Assembly (NCBI GenBank): GCA_000181795.3 | Contig: CM012953.1 | Location: 16,731,785-16,770,019 of the forward strand | Direction of reading: 5' to 3' | DNA length: 38,235 nt | Origin: Trichinella spiralis | Taxonomy: Eukaryota; Nematoda; Enoplea; Trichinellida; Trichinellidae | In this document: positions 19,901 through 31,100 of the stretch, one piece after another | Layout of the letters: each line of letters starts with the position of its first letter | Position numbering within the stretch: position 1 is the first letter of the stretch | Notes under the pieces: model-generated | Seen by the model: only the letters and a program-made list of their open reading frames with translations | Database searches by the model: none | Told to the model about the DNA's origin: nothing | Program-made: the position numbers and the translations under genes

Positions 19901-21380
19901 CGAGATGGAACCCTGTACGTGTTAGAGAGACAGTGCGAGTTGTGTCCCTTCATTGGATTGCATATCGTTCGATCACAACGATCATTCATAAAAAGGGCAT
20001 AGTGGAAGGTATTGGATTTAATGTTCCAAAGCTTCAAATAACTGTAGCCGACGCAGGTGGACGTGCAACAATTGCTGTATTAGGCTAGATCACGAAAAAG
20101 CAGAAGAAAAATGAAGCTACAGTGAACTGATTGGTACTTGATAATCATGGAAGGATTACGGTAAATGGTATGTTGGATGCAACGGTAAGATATGGTTCGT
20201 TCTTGGCACATACGATGGAGGATCGTTGGCGGTTCCTGTTGGTATTTGCAAAAATTGAAATTAAGAGGAAAGATGAACGACGCATCAACAGGGTTCTCTC
20301 TACGAACGTTGTGGTTGGTAAATCTCGTTTTATTTGCCAATTCGATCATCATTATACAAGCGTTCCAGCGGTTTCGAGTAAGTGGATGTTACCCCATGTT
20401 CATGTTGTCAATTATTCAATGGAAAATTTAATTTTCAGGTCAGTAGGGTAACATACTATATTTGCGTTTGGTGTGCGATGAAATGTGTGGTATCGATGAT
20501 TTTCGAGACCTGAAGGAACGCTAATTGTGATCAAGGCACGGGCGCGAAATGTAACTCCTGTGGAGGGATGGAGTCATACGCACGATGCAAGACACCAGTT
20601 AGCGGCACAAGCGTGAATATCAAAGAATTACAAACCACAGAGAAACGGAATGTTCTATTGTCAGTTGTATCGAACGTTCAGTACAGTGCTCAGCAGCACT
20701 TGAAACAAAAATTCACTCGACTAGGAAAATCTCCTTACACAGTTTTCCCTTTGCTTCAAAGCAGCGTGCATGAGAGAGTCCCTCTGTTTGAAGTGATTTT
20801 CAGTCGCTTGGCAAAGATTCTCTATGGAGAACTGTAGAAAAACAAATGTCAATCTTGGTTTCCGTTAGTAATCCTGAAATGAATCCTTTTGCTGAAAGGG
20901 AAGCGTTCTGGTTGCCGTGCGCAGAAAGAAGCTCAGCTCTTGCCAGGAATTCGCCAAAGCGAAGTCACGGCAAAGTCTATTCGAAGTAGGCGAGCGCATT
21001 CTTTTTCTTATGTACTTTGTATTAAGATCATATTCATACATACATACATATATGTATATATATTGTGGTAAACTTGAACTATAATTCAACTAATTCGCGT
21101 ATGTTCGGTGTGTCCTTCCGCCTACATGAGAAATCAGAATGCTGACCGATAAAAGTGGCATAATATAATAATAAACTATTACGTACACGATGGCAAACCC
21201 ATTGTTTGTTTTCAAAATTTGTCTCTCAGGAAGTGATCTCTACCTTCATACACTAAATTATACTTATTTCGATTATTTAAAATCAAATGCAAATAATCAG
21301 CTATGAGATAAATTAAAGCGTAGTGAAAGACAGAGATCAGAAAATTAGGAAAAGGGTGCAAATGGCGTTCGCTTCTGCTT
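19901..21380. other. Moderately GC stretch without assignable gene
   Basis: Open frames at 20131-20451 and 20568-20837 (plus) have protein-like composition but no motif I recognise, and the reading frames between them are interrupted. The region may be a decayed gene or element following the gypsy fossil. A CATACATACATACATATATG microsatellite lies near 21036-21062. Nothing else stands out. Confidence 0.35.
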
Positions 21381-21536
21381 ATATGTATAAATCTGCTCCC
21401 ATGGCTCGTAACTGAATTTGTTGCCTGTTCAAATTTGTCTAGAATTGATGTAACTTTCCGTGTGTAATGTAAAAAAATTAGATACCTTGTCTGAAAAATC
21501 TGGCATGTGGCGCCAACAGTTACAATTTATCCACAA
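21381..21536 (+). repeat. Unclassified dispersed repeat, copy 1
   Basis: This segment matches 38085-38235 in the same orientation. Shared landmarks are ATCTGCTCCC/CTCTGCTCCC, TTGCCTGTTCAAATTTGT versus NGCCTGTTAAAATTTATG, AACTTCCG and GTCTGAAAAATCTGGCATG. Identity is about 70 percent by eye. No coding potential is evident. Neither copy has recognisable terminal repeats, so the class is unknown. Confidence 0.55.
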
Positions 21537-22540
21537 ATTGCGCTATGCTATGTTGAAGACTGCGTTGTCGATTGTTCATTTTGAAACAAAGAAATTTTAA
21601 TCATGTTTCGGCTTCGCGCCGTTAAATTTTTTTTCTTTGGCATCATCAATTGGCTTTTAGGGAATTTTATCAAAAGTGTCTATTTCTATTTCTATTTGTA
21701 ACGACTGAAAAAAGCTGTTGAATGAAATATCAACTAGCAGTTGTTTTACTCGTCAGATAAACGTGCGTATTAGCTCGTAATTCAACAAATTTTAGGCATG
21801 TTTTTGCGCATGCATGCATGTCAAAAATTGTTCGGGTTTCATGTCACATCATGTGTTGGTGGTGAAAGTGATTTTAATTGAAAGTGGAATGAACAGTTGA
21901 CGAATTGGCCACAGTTGCAGCTTTTCAAATAAAACCGGGAGTGGCAACTGCTGAACTGTTAGCATCTGATCAATTTTCTGATTTTACTGGCTTTGTTCTA
22001 TTTGAATCTTTTTTGTTTGGAATCTAAGAATTTTAATTTTTACAAAGCTTCTTTCCTCCTTGGAACATCCATCCATCCCTTTTTATACATGCTGATGAAG
22101 TTTGTTGTTTGTATGGAAAAATTTGTTTTACGTTCGCTTGTTGTGTAAAATAATTTTAAAGTGCAACAACAACAACAACAACAGTAACAATGAATCAAAA
22201 GCGCTGCTTTTCATCCTGAATGTTTAATATTTTGCTATCATTGAATTCCAAGTTGAAAGGTTGCAAATGCAAATGAAAAGTAATAGCAACTTAAGTCAAT
22301 CAACAACACACTAGTTGGTTTAGTTCAAATGTTGAAAAACAAAGTTTACAATTAACTCCAAATATATAATTAAATTTGTTCAAAAAACAGTTAGACATAA
22401 CCAATTTTTTGAAGTAAAATTACTGATAAATAGAATCCGGATTTTTAGGCACTAAAAAATTCTGAAATTGGCAGGCAAAAAGGAAAAATAAAATTACAAA
22501 AAAAGCAGTAAAAAAGGCATTTATTTATAAAAAAGACAAA
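21537..22540. other. AT-rich stretch without a recognisable gene
   Basis: No supported gene. It contains a (CAA)n microsatellite at about 22164-22182 and a small GC palindrome, CGGCTTCGCGCCG, near 21609. The rest is A/T-rich. Confidence 0.45.
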
Positions 22541-22559
22541 TATTTGTATTGCCTAAATA

Positions 22560-23849
22560 TGGTGGAAATGGTACATATATTGCATGAAATGGTTTATCTT
22601 GTCTGGTTGCATATAATTACAAGCATTTTTTTCAAGTTATCTGGTGTTAAGCTATGTTGTCTGTCCGAAAGAATATACTTTAACTGCGAAAAACTTCTTT
22701 CTACCTCAGCTGAGGTCACTGGTGCATATTAGAAGCAAACCGCAGACTCAATATTCATACCAATATGTTGTGCATTGGATTTTCCTTTGAAGACTTCTGC
22801 TATGCTTTGTATTTCTTTAAGATCTTTGTTAGCTGAAATCAGTTTATTGCATTTTCTTTGTATGTCATTACCTCTTTGCCTGGAATTTTATGAATATCAT
22901 CCAATACTTTGTCGAAAACTTGCAACTTATCCACTAGGACGTTTCTCAAGGAAAGTGATGACTTGTACGAAATTTACAAAATTGGAGGCAATAAATACGA
23001 GATCACAGAGGAGAGACTCTTTCTGCATGATTTCATGGACTATTTTCACTGCAGCAGATTCTTCTTCTTCAAAACAGCCGATGATTTCTTGTATCTTTGT
23101 AAAATTCGCCGCATAGTGGAAAACAGCAGAGAGCCATGTACCCCACCTAGTCAAAGGTAGGGCTGAGGAGGTAGCGGAATCTCAGGTGCCATTGCTTTGA
23201 ACAACTGTACACGTGACGGTGCTTTGAGGAAAAGTTTTTTTACATTGGAAATTAGGCGATCAACATCTGGATACAAACAGCGTATGTGTTCGGCAATTCT
23301 ATGCAGTCCATGGGCTAAGCATGTCAAATGCAACATATTGGGAAATAAAACTTTAAGAGCACCAGCAGCTTTTCTCATCTATTGAAACCTATATTTCGTT
23401 GTATGCGACTTTACGTCTAATTCTATCCATAACATTGTTGAAATTGTTGTCAATATAATTTTCTCACAACGATGATTCACTTGGTATATGTTACTTCGTG
23501 TATTTCTCTAAAAAGCCTCTCAGAGACTTGTTTCCCAATATCCATAGCGGAATTCCAGCATCAATGAATGTCATGCATAGGTCTGTCGGAAACTGAGATT
23601 TGCTACTGGAATCGGCAACAAACGTACTAAGCAGACAAGCTTTCTTACTTTCTGTCTTCATTTTCTCTGTCGCTGATTTGTGTTTAGTCATTTGCATATA
23701 CTGATAGACAAAATACTTTTTTCATGATTGATTGTCTTGCCACACGCTTTACAAAAAAGCACAGTGTTATCTGTAGACAGTATATCACTTTCATACTCTT
23801 TCACCAAACCGATCAGTATTTTGGAAGTCTTTGATTTGACTTTGGCCAT
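22560..23849 (-). mobile_element. hAT transposon remnant with CGGBP1-like BED finger
   Basis: Minus-strand transposase in pieces. The N-terminus starts at ATG 23849 (MAKVKSKTSKILIGLVKEYE), with the finger start FCKACGKTINHEK as in CGG-binding protein 1 relatives. Next comes KSQFPTDLCMTFIDAGIPLW (about 23540-23600), then the core with [20 protein letters not shown] (about 23280-23340) and TRWGTWLSAVFHYAANF (about 23100-23150). The dimerisation end APVTSAEVERSFSQLKYILS lies near 22660-22720. Frames change between these pieces, and at least one in-frame TAA falls just before the APVTS block, so the copy is dead. The type is distinct from the two ZBED5-like hATs. Terminal repeats were not identified. 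Confidence 0.8.
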
Positions 23850-24329
23850 TTTGAAGCTTGCGGAAGTAGTAGATCTTGGGTAGGAACGACACAGCAAGCG
23901 AAACGTGAGTGAATGAACAGTCGACGGTAGTAGTCTGACTTCCTCCCGGCCGTAGAAATTTTGAATGACAGATGGATGGCAACGTTAGCTCAGTCCATCG
24001 CTTTTTATTTACTCTTTGTCACGGAGAGAAATCGTGGGAACCCCTGTTAAGGTTTGTCCAGAAGAAAAGCGATAGCAACTACCGCCAGCGCCACCTAGCG
24101 ACGGTGGCATGGCGGCAACCCACTCCAAACAGTTTTTTCCCATCACACCCCAAGCCTGGGCAAAGTTAAATTTTGCATTGAAGTATGAAAAAGGTTATGT
24201 GATGGAAAAATTATCAAAAAATGCATAAGAAGGTAATATCGTGGAAAAATCATCAAAAAGGGATTTATGGCAAAATGATAAACATTTGTTGTCTTTTGTG
24301 TCCAATGAAATTCGATGTTGACGACAAAT
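23850..24329. other. Flank of the CGGBP1-like hAT; no gene seen
   Basis: No supported gene. CAAGCCTGGGCAAA near 24151-24164 resembles a hAT terminal motif. It points away from the element at 22560-23849, so it cannot simply be that element's right end. Confidence 0.3.
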
Positions 24330-24411
24330 CACAATGATTAATCGAAAGTTCGGATATAACGAAGCAATTTGTTTGGTCCCGTGCAGTTTGCTGTAACGGG
24401 ATTCCACTGTA
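24330..24411. repeat. Lone pogo/Tc1-type transposon end
   Basis: Read on the minus strand from 24409, the sequence is CAGTGGAATCCCGTTACAGC, followed by a segment ending ATATCCGAACTTTCGATTAA. The plan CAGTGGAATCCCGTTA...TTCGTTATA is familiar from pogo/Tigger-like termini, and it is preceded by a TA dinucleotide (24410-24411), the family's target site. No matching opposite end or transposase was found nearby, so this is a solitary end or a very decayed element. Confidence 0.45.
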
Positions 24412-24488
24412 TTTAAAAGACAAGCAATTCAAATAAAACAGAAAAAGAATTAAACGCTGTAGAAGTAAATTGGTGAAAATTCAATAAA

Positions 24489-24614
24489 ATGTTGATTTTT
24501 GCTCATCGTGATCCATGCCAGCGTTATTTGCTCGAAGAAGATGACATCGATAAAGATTTGTACGTCCAATTGATGAACAGCCATGTTCCGTATGTTTGTC
24601 AGTTGGAAAGATGA
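24489..24614 (+). CDS. Short hypothetical ORF, 41 aa
   Basis: An ATG frame encodes an acidic, well-mixed peptide (AHRDPCQRYLLEEDDIDKDL, then YVQLMNSHVPYVCQLER). Its composition looks more protein-like than other short frames in this AT-rich region, where most chance frames are Lys/Asn/Ile/Phe-rich. It could be a first exon or a relic. No family is recognised. Confidence 0.2.
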   Translation: MLIFAHRDPCQRYLLEEDDIDKDLYVQLMNSHVPYVCQLER

Positions 24615-25228
24615 AAGTCATTGAGAATAATTATCACGCGTGGTTGACTGCGAAAATGGAGTAATTACAGAAAGTTCATTAATAAAGTGAAATGGTACTG
24701 GCCTTGAAGAAATAGTTTAAAATTTTGTTGAATTTAAATTTACAAGTACGACTTATTTATAAAGAGTTAAAACATTACACTAACACTGTAGTCATCAGTT
24801 TTTGATAAGTATATAATTTTGTTATTACTTATTCTAGGAGGATTAAAAATGAAATTTTATTAGTGAATATTTTTTAAATAAATAAATCTCGTTATATCTA
24901 TTTCTATATCTTTTTACAATTATTTGTATAAAAATGGCAGTTGCAAATACAACAATTCTAAATTCTGCGAGTGCACTGAAAACCAATTAACTTCCCAATA
25001 TAGTAGCAACATCATATGACAATAAATTTTATGAAAGAAGTATTGCTAATGTGAAAAGATTATTTTCAAGGCAAGTGAAAATATAAAATTACATAAATAT
25101 TTATTCAACTGAAAATTAACAAGCGTTGTTATTGAAATTCTAATTTATAGAAACTAATCATTCAAAAACTAAAGTAAATTGAATAAAATAATCAACTGAT
25201 TTCGAATAATAATTTCGAATTATACTTT
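24615..25228. other. AT-rich 3' flank of unc-47-like gene
   Basis: No supported gene. On the minus strand an AATAAA at 25105-25100 lies about 125 nt after the transporter stop codon and is a reasonable poly(A) signal for it. Confidence 0.45.
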
Positions 25229-27449
25229 TTAGCTATATTCATCTACCACTTGTATGGCTCGATACAATTCTGTACTGCTGAAATAAATTCCAATTAAACC
25301 AAAAAGTACACCAAAAGTGAGTATTGCCCAATCACAATAAACAACATACTTTGAAAGTTTTTGCTTTTTAAGCTTAAGATGAAAAACGCATGGCCATACA
25401 AAACTCAGCAAAGTTCCAGTGATATTTCCAACTAGACCCATCAGCAGGGCAAAATGTGGCGTGGTGATTGCCATGAACAGTGTAAATAAAACAAGGCATA
25501 TGCGCAACGCTAATGCCCAATCTTTCATTGTAGTGTCCGACCAAAAACAGCTTGGAAAACGACTTCCTTGATTACCATGAAATAATAGTTCTTCCAATAA
25601 TTGAACAATAGTAAAATATGGCAGTGGGTAAGATAGAAGTGCTTTGAGAACCAAAATTACATTGATGACAGCTTTGAATTGCTGACTTGGCAAATTGTTG
25701 GTCACTTCTTCTTCGGTGAATTCGCCAAATGTTAGAAACCCAAACAGGGCAAAAAGTGCCTTGAACAAAGCCGCAGCAAAATGACTCCATTTCAGCATTG
25801 CTCGAAATTGGCGTCTATCTTCCATACTTCCTTCAAGTGAAGGCAAAAAAATGTGAGACGTATAACTGAATACTATAATCCCAAGCACTGTTGGAAATGT
25901 TCTGCTGTTGACGGTCATTTTCAAGCTGGACCACGTCCACTGACTGGCTCGTGTGAAACAATAAATAACGACGATCAGATTTATAAGGACGTGAGTGACA
26001 GCATTCCAAAAGCTGAGCCAAGAAACGGCGCGCAAATCACGCAAAAATGCACAAGGAAGCAATGCCGCGGCACTTAAAAGCATCCAGCCCATTTTGTCCG
26101 TTGTAATTGTTGGAAAACTGTTTTCCATTAAATCACCGCACAGTACAATATACAATATGCAAGTCATCAGCAATTCAATCATTTGAGCGCTGAAAACCAA
26201 GATTCCACCCCACCGTTTTCCCCAGCATACTTCGGCAACGGCTTTATAACTACCATGCCTGCGAACGCCGTTTTCATCATACAAACATTCAACAAGAATC
26301 AAGCCAGTGTAGTAACAAACGTAAGCTACCAATACAAGTGCAAATATCGACCAAAAGCCTCCATGTAAAATAGTATATGGTAAACTGACGATGAACATGC
26401 CCTAAAAACATTTTTAAAAATTTGTGAAATAATTTCTGCAACAGTTGTTTTGCATGCTGACTTCACCTTTATCCGTTACCACAATAAATCAAAATATAAA
26501 TAAACATAAATCAATCAATAAATATACATAAAAACAACTGCTCAGTCAGTCTAAACAACTCAAGTCGCCAGAATAAGAAACAAATAAAAGCTCCCACAAA
26601 ATAGAACTAGTAAAATAATAAGTAAATATTTTACACAGACAAATTTAAATATAGGACTTGACTTAAAGTATTGCATTTTACAATGAGTTTGCTTGAAAAA
26701 TTGCAGTAATAGTAAAAATTGTGCACTTCAGCTGCACGTATTCAAAGATTACAACATTGCAAAAAGTCATTTATACAACATCTAAGGTCATTATTGTTGT
26801 CATGATCGTGTGAAGAAATTTAATTGAAATTTAAAAAAGATTATCTAAAATACAGCGTGTTAATAGCAAATTCTTAATAAATTCATATAACATTATTTTG
26901 ATTTCTGGAATAATAAAAAATAAAAAATTACTTTAAAAAATTTTGAATAATATCTAATAATTTAAACGTTAAGTAATACATTGCAATTATCTATTTTATT
27001 TACTTAAACCTGAACGAATAAAAAATTTTACAGTAATCTCACCTGAATTGCGTTTGTTACGTTCCAACCAGCTTGAAAGGAGCCGATTTTTACAGTAGCT
27101 GTAGTGTGTGATTCACCATCATCGTCTCTGCTGAACAACGTGTTTCCCGTGTTTTGCATCCACGCAGCTTCTTCACTGCCTGTATCACTGGAAGCGTAGT
27201 TGCCATAGTCGTCATAGAAAGTTCCATAATTATCGTTGACTACATTTGAATTTCTAACTGTAAATAATGTTTTATTATTTTTTATTTAATAAAATTGAGC
27301 TTACCTTGGTTATAATTCTCTTTGCTTTTGCTGACATCATCAGGTACAGATTTAAGCTGGCGCAATGGAATACTACTATCTCGGTTCATGGTTGTAATGC
27401 GTTCTGCTGTTACGTCTTCTATTTTTGTTCTTCCACAGCTTAATCTCAT
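25229..27449 (-). CDS. unc-47: Vesicular GABA/glycine transporter (UNC-47/VGAT)
   Basis: Three exons on the minus strand: 27449-27305, 27257-27043 and 26401-25229 (introns 47 and 641 nt, both GT-AG, phases 1 and 0). They encode 510 aa, close to C. elegans UNC-47. The N-terminal ~110 residues are cytosolic and acidic (YGTFYDDYGNYASSDTGSEE). The amino acid/auxin permease domain starts at GWNVTNAIQGMF (about residues 112-122) and runs through about nine to ten hydrophobic segments; landmarks are HGSYKAVAEVCWGKRWGG, IIVFSYTSHIFLPSLEGSM and LSYPLPYFTIVQLLEELL. The family loads GABA or glycine into synaptic vesicles in exchange for protons. The start is the first ATG after an in-frame stop and a TTTAACTTAG acceptor-like site (27478-27477) that could take a cis- or trans-spliced leader; Met21 is the alternative. 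No breaks are seen, so it is probably functional. Confidence 0.93.
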
Positions 27450-28108
27450 CTTTCTGTTTGCCCACACTTTTGTTTGCTAAGTTAAACATTAGCTATCGAT
27501 TTTCAATCTTTCCAGTACTGCCCGTAAATGTGTATCTTCCTAATGCATTTGTTTCCAATGAGATTGGACAATTTGAAATTTTTGAATTACGTCAATTTCT
27601 TATGCTTCCACTTTACCCTGGTCAAATCACATCTACTTAAATGCTTAAATGTTGGAGTTCTTCCTTTTATCTATTAAGTGCGCTAGCACGCGTGGTTGCA
27701 TACCGACTAATGCTCGATTGAACAGTTTATGGTGGCAATGACAAATGAAATAAGCAGGCTTGATGTCAACATAGCGTGCAGCATCAATCTTTGTCCATTT
27801 TTAATTTCTCCTCATCCAATCGATCAGCTTTGTTTTTACTTTTATGTAAAGCTACGAGAGAATGAAAATTTATAATTTATAAAATTAAAAAAACTATTAC
27901 TTTTTTAAAAGAAAGGTTAACTATTTTGCTTAAATTTCAGCAAAAAGTAGATAACATGTATGCATTGTTTATTCCAGTTGAAGTTAAACTACTGTTTTTT
28001 TCAATTTTTTAAAGAATGCATGTTTGTTGACTTTTCTGTTATAAATGTGGAAATTTGTTTCAAATAATCTCCATGAAAATCAGGATTGAAATTTTATTTT
28101 AGATTTTT
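27450..28108. promoter_or_regulatory. Shared divergent upstream region of unc-47 and UBE3B genes
   Basis: About 660 bp separates the starts of the two divergent host genes, so both promoters, or one bidirectional one, must lie here or further out. I see no unambiguous TATA box or initiator. Both starts have U-rich acceptor-like sites just upstream: AG at 28101-28102, 6 nt before the UBE3B ATG, and AG at 27478-27477 before the unc-47 ATG. These would suit spliced-leader trans-splicing, which is known in Trichinella. This is inference from position only. Confidence 0.45.
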
Positions 28109-31100
28109 ATGCATGAACAGTATCAATTAAACGAAAAACGACACAGCTTTTTGGAACGCGTTCGCTCTGCAAGAGAGCAACGGGAAGCAGAGCAGCGACT
28201 GAAGCATGCGGCCACATTAATTCAAGTAAACAAATCAGTTTTCATTAGAGTTTGTTTCGTCATAGAAGCGTTTTCTAGGCATTGATCCGCGGTTTTCTGA
28301 CACGGAGGAGGAAAAGCAACGAAGCGAGGTAATAAAAAAAATATTTTTACAAATAAAAAGCTTAAATGTAAAAGAATTGTCAATGATATTGATATTCCAA
28401 CGACTGTCCTTGAAGTGCACGTAGCAGTGGTATTGTATTATTTTGATTACTGTAAATGATAATTAAGTTTAATATGTATATCAAATATAGGTTCATTAAA
28501 AAATATTTTTATATTTGAAAATTTAAAAATTTCTTTATTGTTTTAAATTATTAAAATTCACTTATTCAATTATTGATTAAGAAAGTTATATTCATTATAT
28601 TGAAATATTTGATTACTGTTGAATTTTTAGAGAGAATTTTCTTCGCCAGTTTTCTGTTTATACTGAATTTAACAAAAAATTGCCATTGATATCTGGTGAG
28701 AAGTTAATGTTAAATTAAGTTGGCAATGTTTATTTTTCCTTTTATTTAGCTAAAGTCGCATTTCCTGTGATTCAACGATTTGTCATTTTTTGCAAAGGAA
28801 CAATAACTGAAAATGTCGGTGACTTTTGTTTTAGCGTTATTCATTATTGTAACTTTTATTTTAGGAGTATTTATTGCTTGTTCGTTATTTGCTTTTAAGC
28901 AGCGAAGCTTCAGATCTTGAAGTATATTAAAAATTTACATGTCGCTATTTCACATTTTGATTTTTTTTAAACTAATTAAAAAATAAATTCATTTTTGAAC
29001 ATTGCACTTGTCGTTTGCTTAAAATTGACATTTATTATTTTCGAATATTTCTTTTTAGAATAATATAGTAATTGTTGCTCTGACACCGTCGAGTGCATTT
29101 TCATGGCTGCATTTGATGAGGAAGATTTTATGCAAATGCATTATTTTTTTGGCTAATTTGAGAGTAAGTTATGGGATTGGTAATTATGTGGTTTTTTTTT
29201 AATTGTAAAATTGTTTTTTTTTAATTTAAGGATTTAATGAATGTATTTTGATATTTTAGTTAGATCATGTGAATGATACAAAATTAAATCTTTACTTGCA
29301 TCTTCTTTTATCATTCACATCGACAGCATCATGGGCTGCACTGAAAAGCGAAGAAGGTGTCTGTTTACATGGTTTGTTTTTGGCTTAGCTTTTATGCAGT
29401 CTTTGCTTTAGGTGGAAAGCTGCGTCCATCAATGGACAAACTATGTGAGCGTCTGCTTATTAATCTAGTGCATGCAGATTTTTATCCACAACTCTCGGTA
29501 AGTTTTTTTCTCTTTGTTTTATATTCTATTTTTAAGCGATATTGATGACGTATGTATTACGTATGTATGTACATGTAGAAGCTTCTGAGGAATGGACTAT
29601 GTCGTAGTGTGATATTATTGAAGAAAGCTTCATTGACTGCAGTTTTTTCACTGTCATTGAGGTGTTATTCTTTTTTAAATATATTTTGAGCTGATATTGG
29701 TGCAACTCTGCTGTTAAGGCCAATATGTCGTGATGAAATCGATGACAACGTTTTATCGCAGTATATTCGTTGCATATTGACTACGCCAGCATTGATATGG
29801 CATCTGAAGCACGAAGCAAACAGTGTAATTGATTGTTTTTTCTTTATAATTTTTTTAAAAAAATACACGGAAGAAATTTTTTAGTTTAAATTGAATTTGT
29901 TGAATGGGAAATTACTTTTGCGTTGTATGCAATTTTTGCGCGAACGTTCAGCGAATGACGAATTTTTTGCTAAACTTGAAGTAGGCACAGAAGTGTGCAT
30001 TTTGGGCAATATCGTGAACATGGCATATTTAGAACATGAAATTCTTCAGTCAAATCGAGAACTGTTTTTGGTACGCAGTGGTTAAATTTCACACTTTGCT
30101 TTACTGAAATTTTATTATTCTTTATTAGAAATTTATCAATCTGATATTGTGTTGCTGTCGTGGAAACATAGCCGTGAAAAAGCAGTCTATGTCGTATTGG
30201 CAACCATTTTTTGGATGGTACAAAAAACCGATAAGTGGAAGGTTAACATTTCTTACATTTATTTATTTAATTGTTATTAAAAAATGTTTTCTTAATTCAC
30301 GAGATGTCTTTGATTAGTTTATAATGTTATTTATGAATGGCATTTTGCTGACATGAGAATTTGAATGTTTTATATCTTTTAGTAATTCATTGCAATTGTG
30401 GATTTTAAGCGTGTGAATGAACTTTTTGTTAATTTAGTATGTTTATGTTTTTCTAGTCTTAATTGTGTAATAATGTATTTTTAATTTTAATTACGTTTAA
30501 TTTTCTCATGGGTCTAGTGATATTCTGCACATTTCTTACATTTATGGATATTTTTAGATTGCAGGAAGCATTGCCGTTTGTAACAAAGCAAATTCAACTT
30601 TTGTGGGATCGGACGCTGGTGTTGGGTCTTTTTGCAGAACTTTGTGTTTCTCCTGTAAATCCAGTAGTCGAAGAAGAATCTGGATCTCATCATTCAATTG
30701 ATACAGATGACATTAAATTGAAGGCGAAAAATTTATCTATATGTAATGAAATTCGGTTTGAATTATTTTTAAATTTTGTTCATTTTTTGTATATTTATAG
30801 CAATACTGTCAAAGTTGAGAAGAGGTGCTCCAAAGCTGAAGCCGAAACAGGTACCATCGAAGTTGAAACCAACGCAAGCTGCAAAAGAAGCAGTTTTCGG
30901 TCTAGCAATGTATCAGAATGTTTTGAATACATTTTCACCTTTGAAATATGATGTTTTATCTGGTTGTGTTTTTTTCTTTGATATTTATCCAACTTTAAGC
31001 GATTTTATTTTAAATAATTCATTCATAACTTTCAGGATTATGTTACCAAGACTTTTTATTGCCTAAAATTTGGGAAACGTTGGTAGCAAGTGACATCGAA

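Noticed and set aside
20131-20837. Two plus-strand frames as exons of one gene
   Set aside because: No convincing splice sites join them and no family motif is visible; left as unassigned.
22164-22182. CAA repeat as a CRISPR-like or regulatory array
   Set aside because: A plain trinucleotide microsatellite without spacers.
24151-24164. CAAGCCTGGGCAAA as the right terminal repeat of the CGGBP1-like hAT
   Set aside because: It is in the wrong orientation for that end and no partner was found at the left side.
27450-27467. GTG start for the unc-47-like protein
   Set aside because: GTG initiation is not expected in nematode nuclear genes; ATG at 27449 lies six codons further in.
28266-28328. 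Alternative acceptor at 28264-28265 giving a K-R-F-L-G-I-D reading of exon 2
   Set aside because: The acceptor at 28277-28278 gives [14 protein letters not shown], a textbook IQ motif in the right place, and the phases then fit the next exon.
28375-28435. Possible extra exon of the UBE3B gene (R-I-V-N-D-I-D... frame)
   Set aside because: No donor gives the phase needed to join the exon at 28631, while joining 28328 directly to 28631 is in phase and matches the UBE3B protein pattern.
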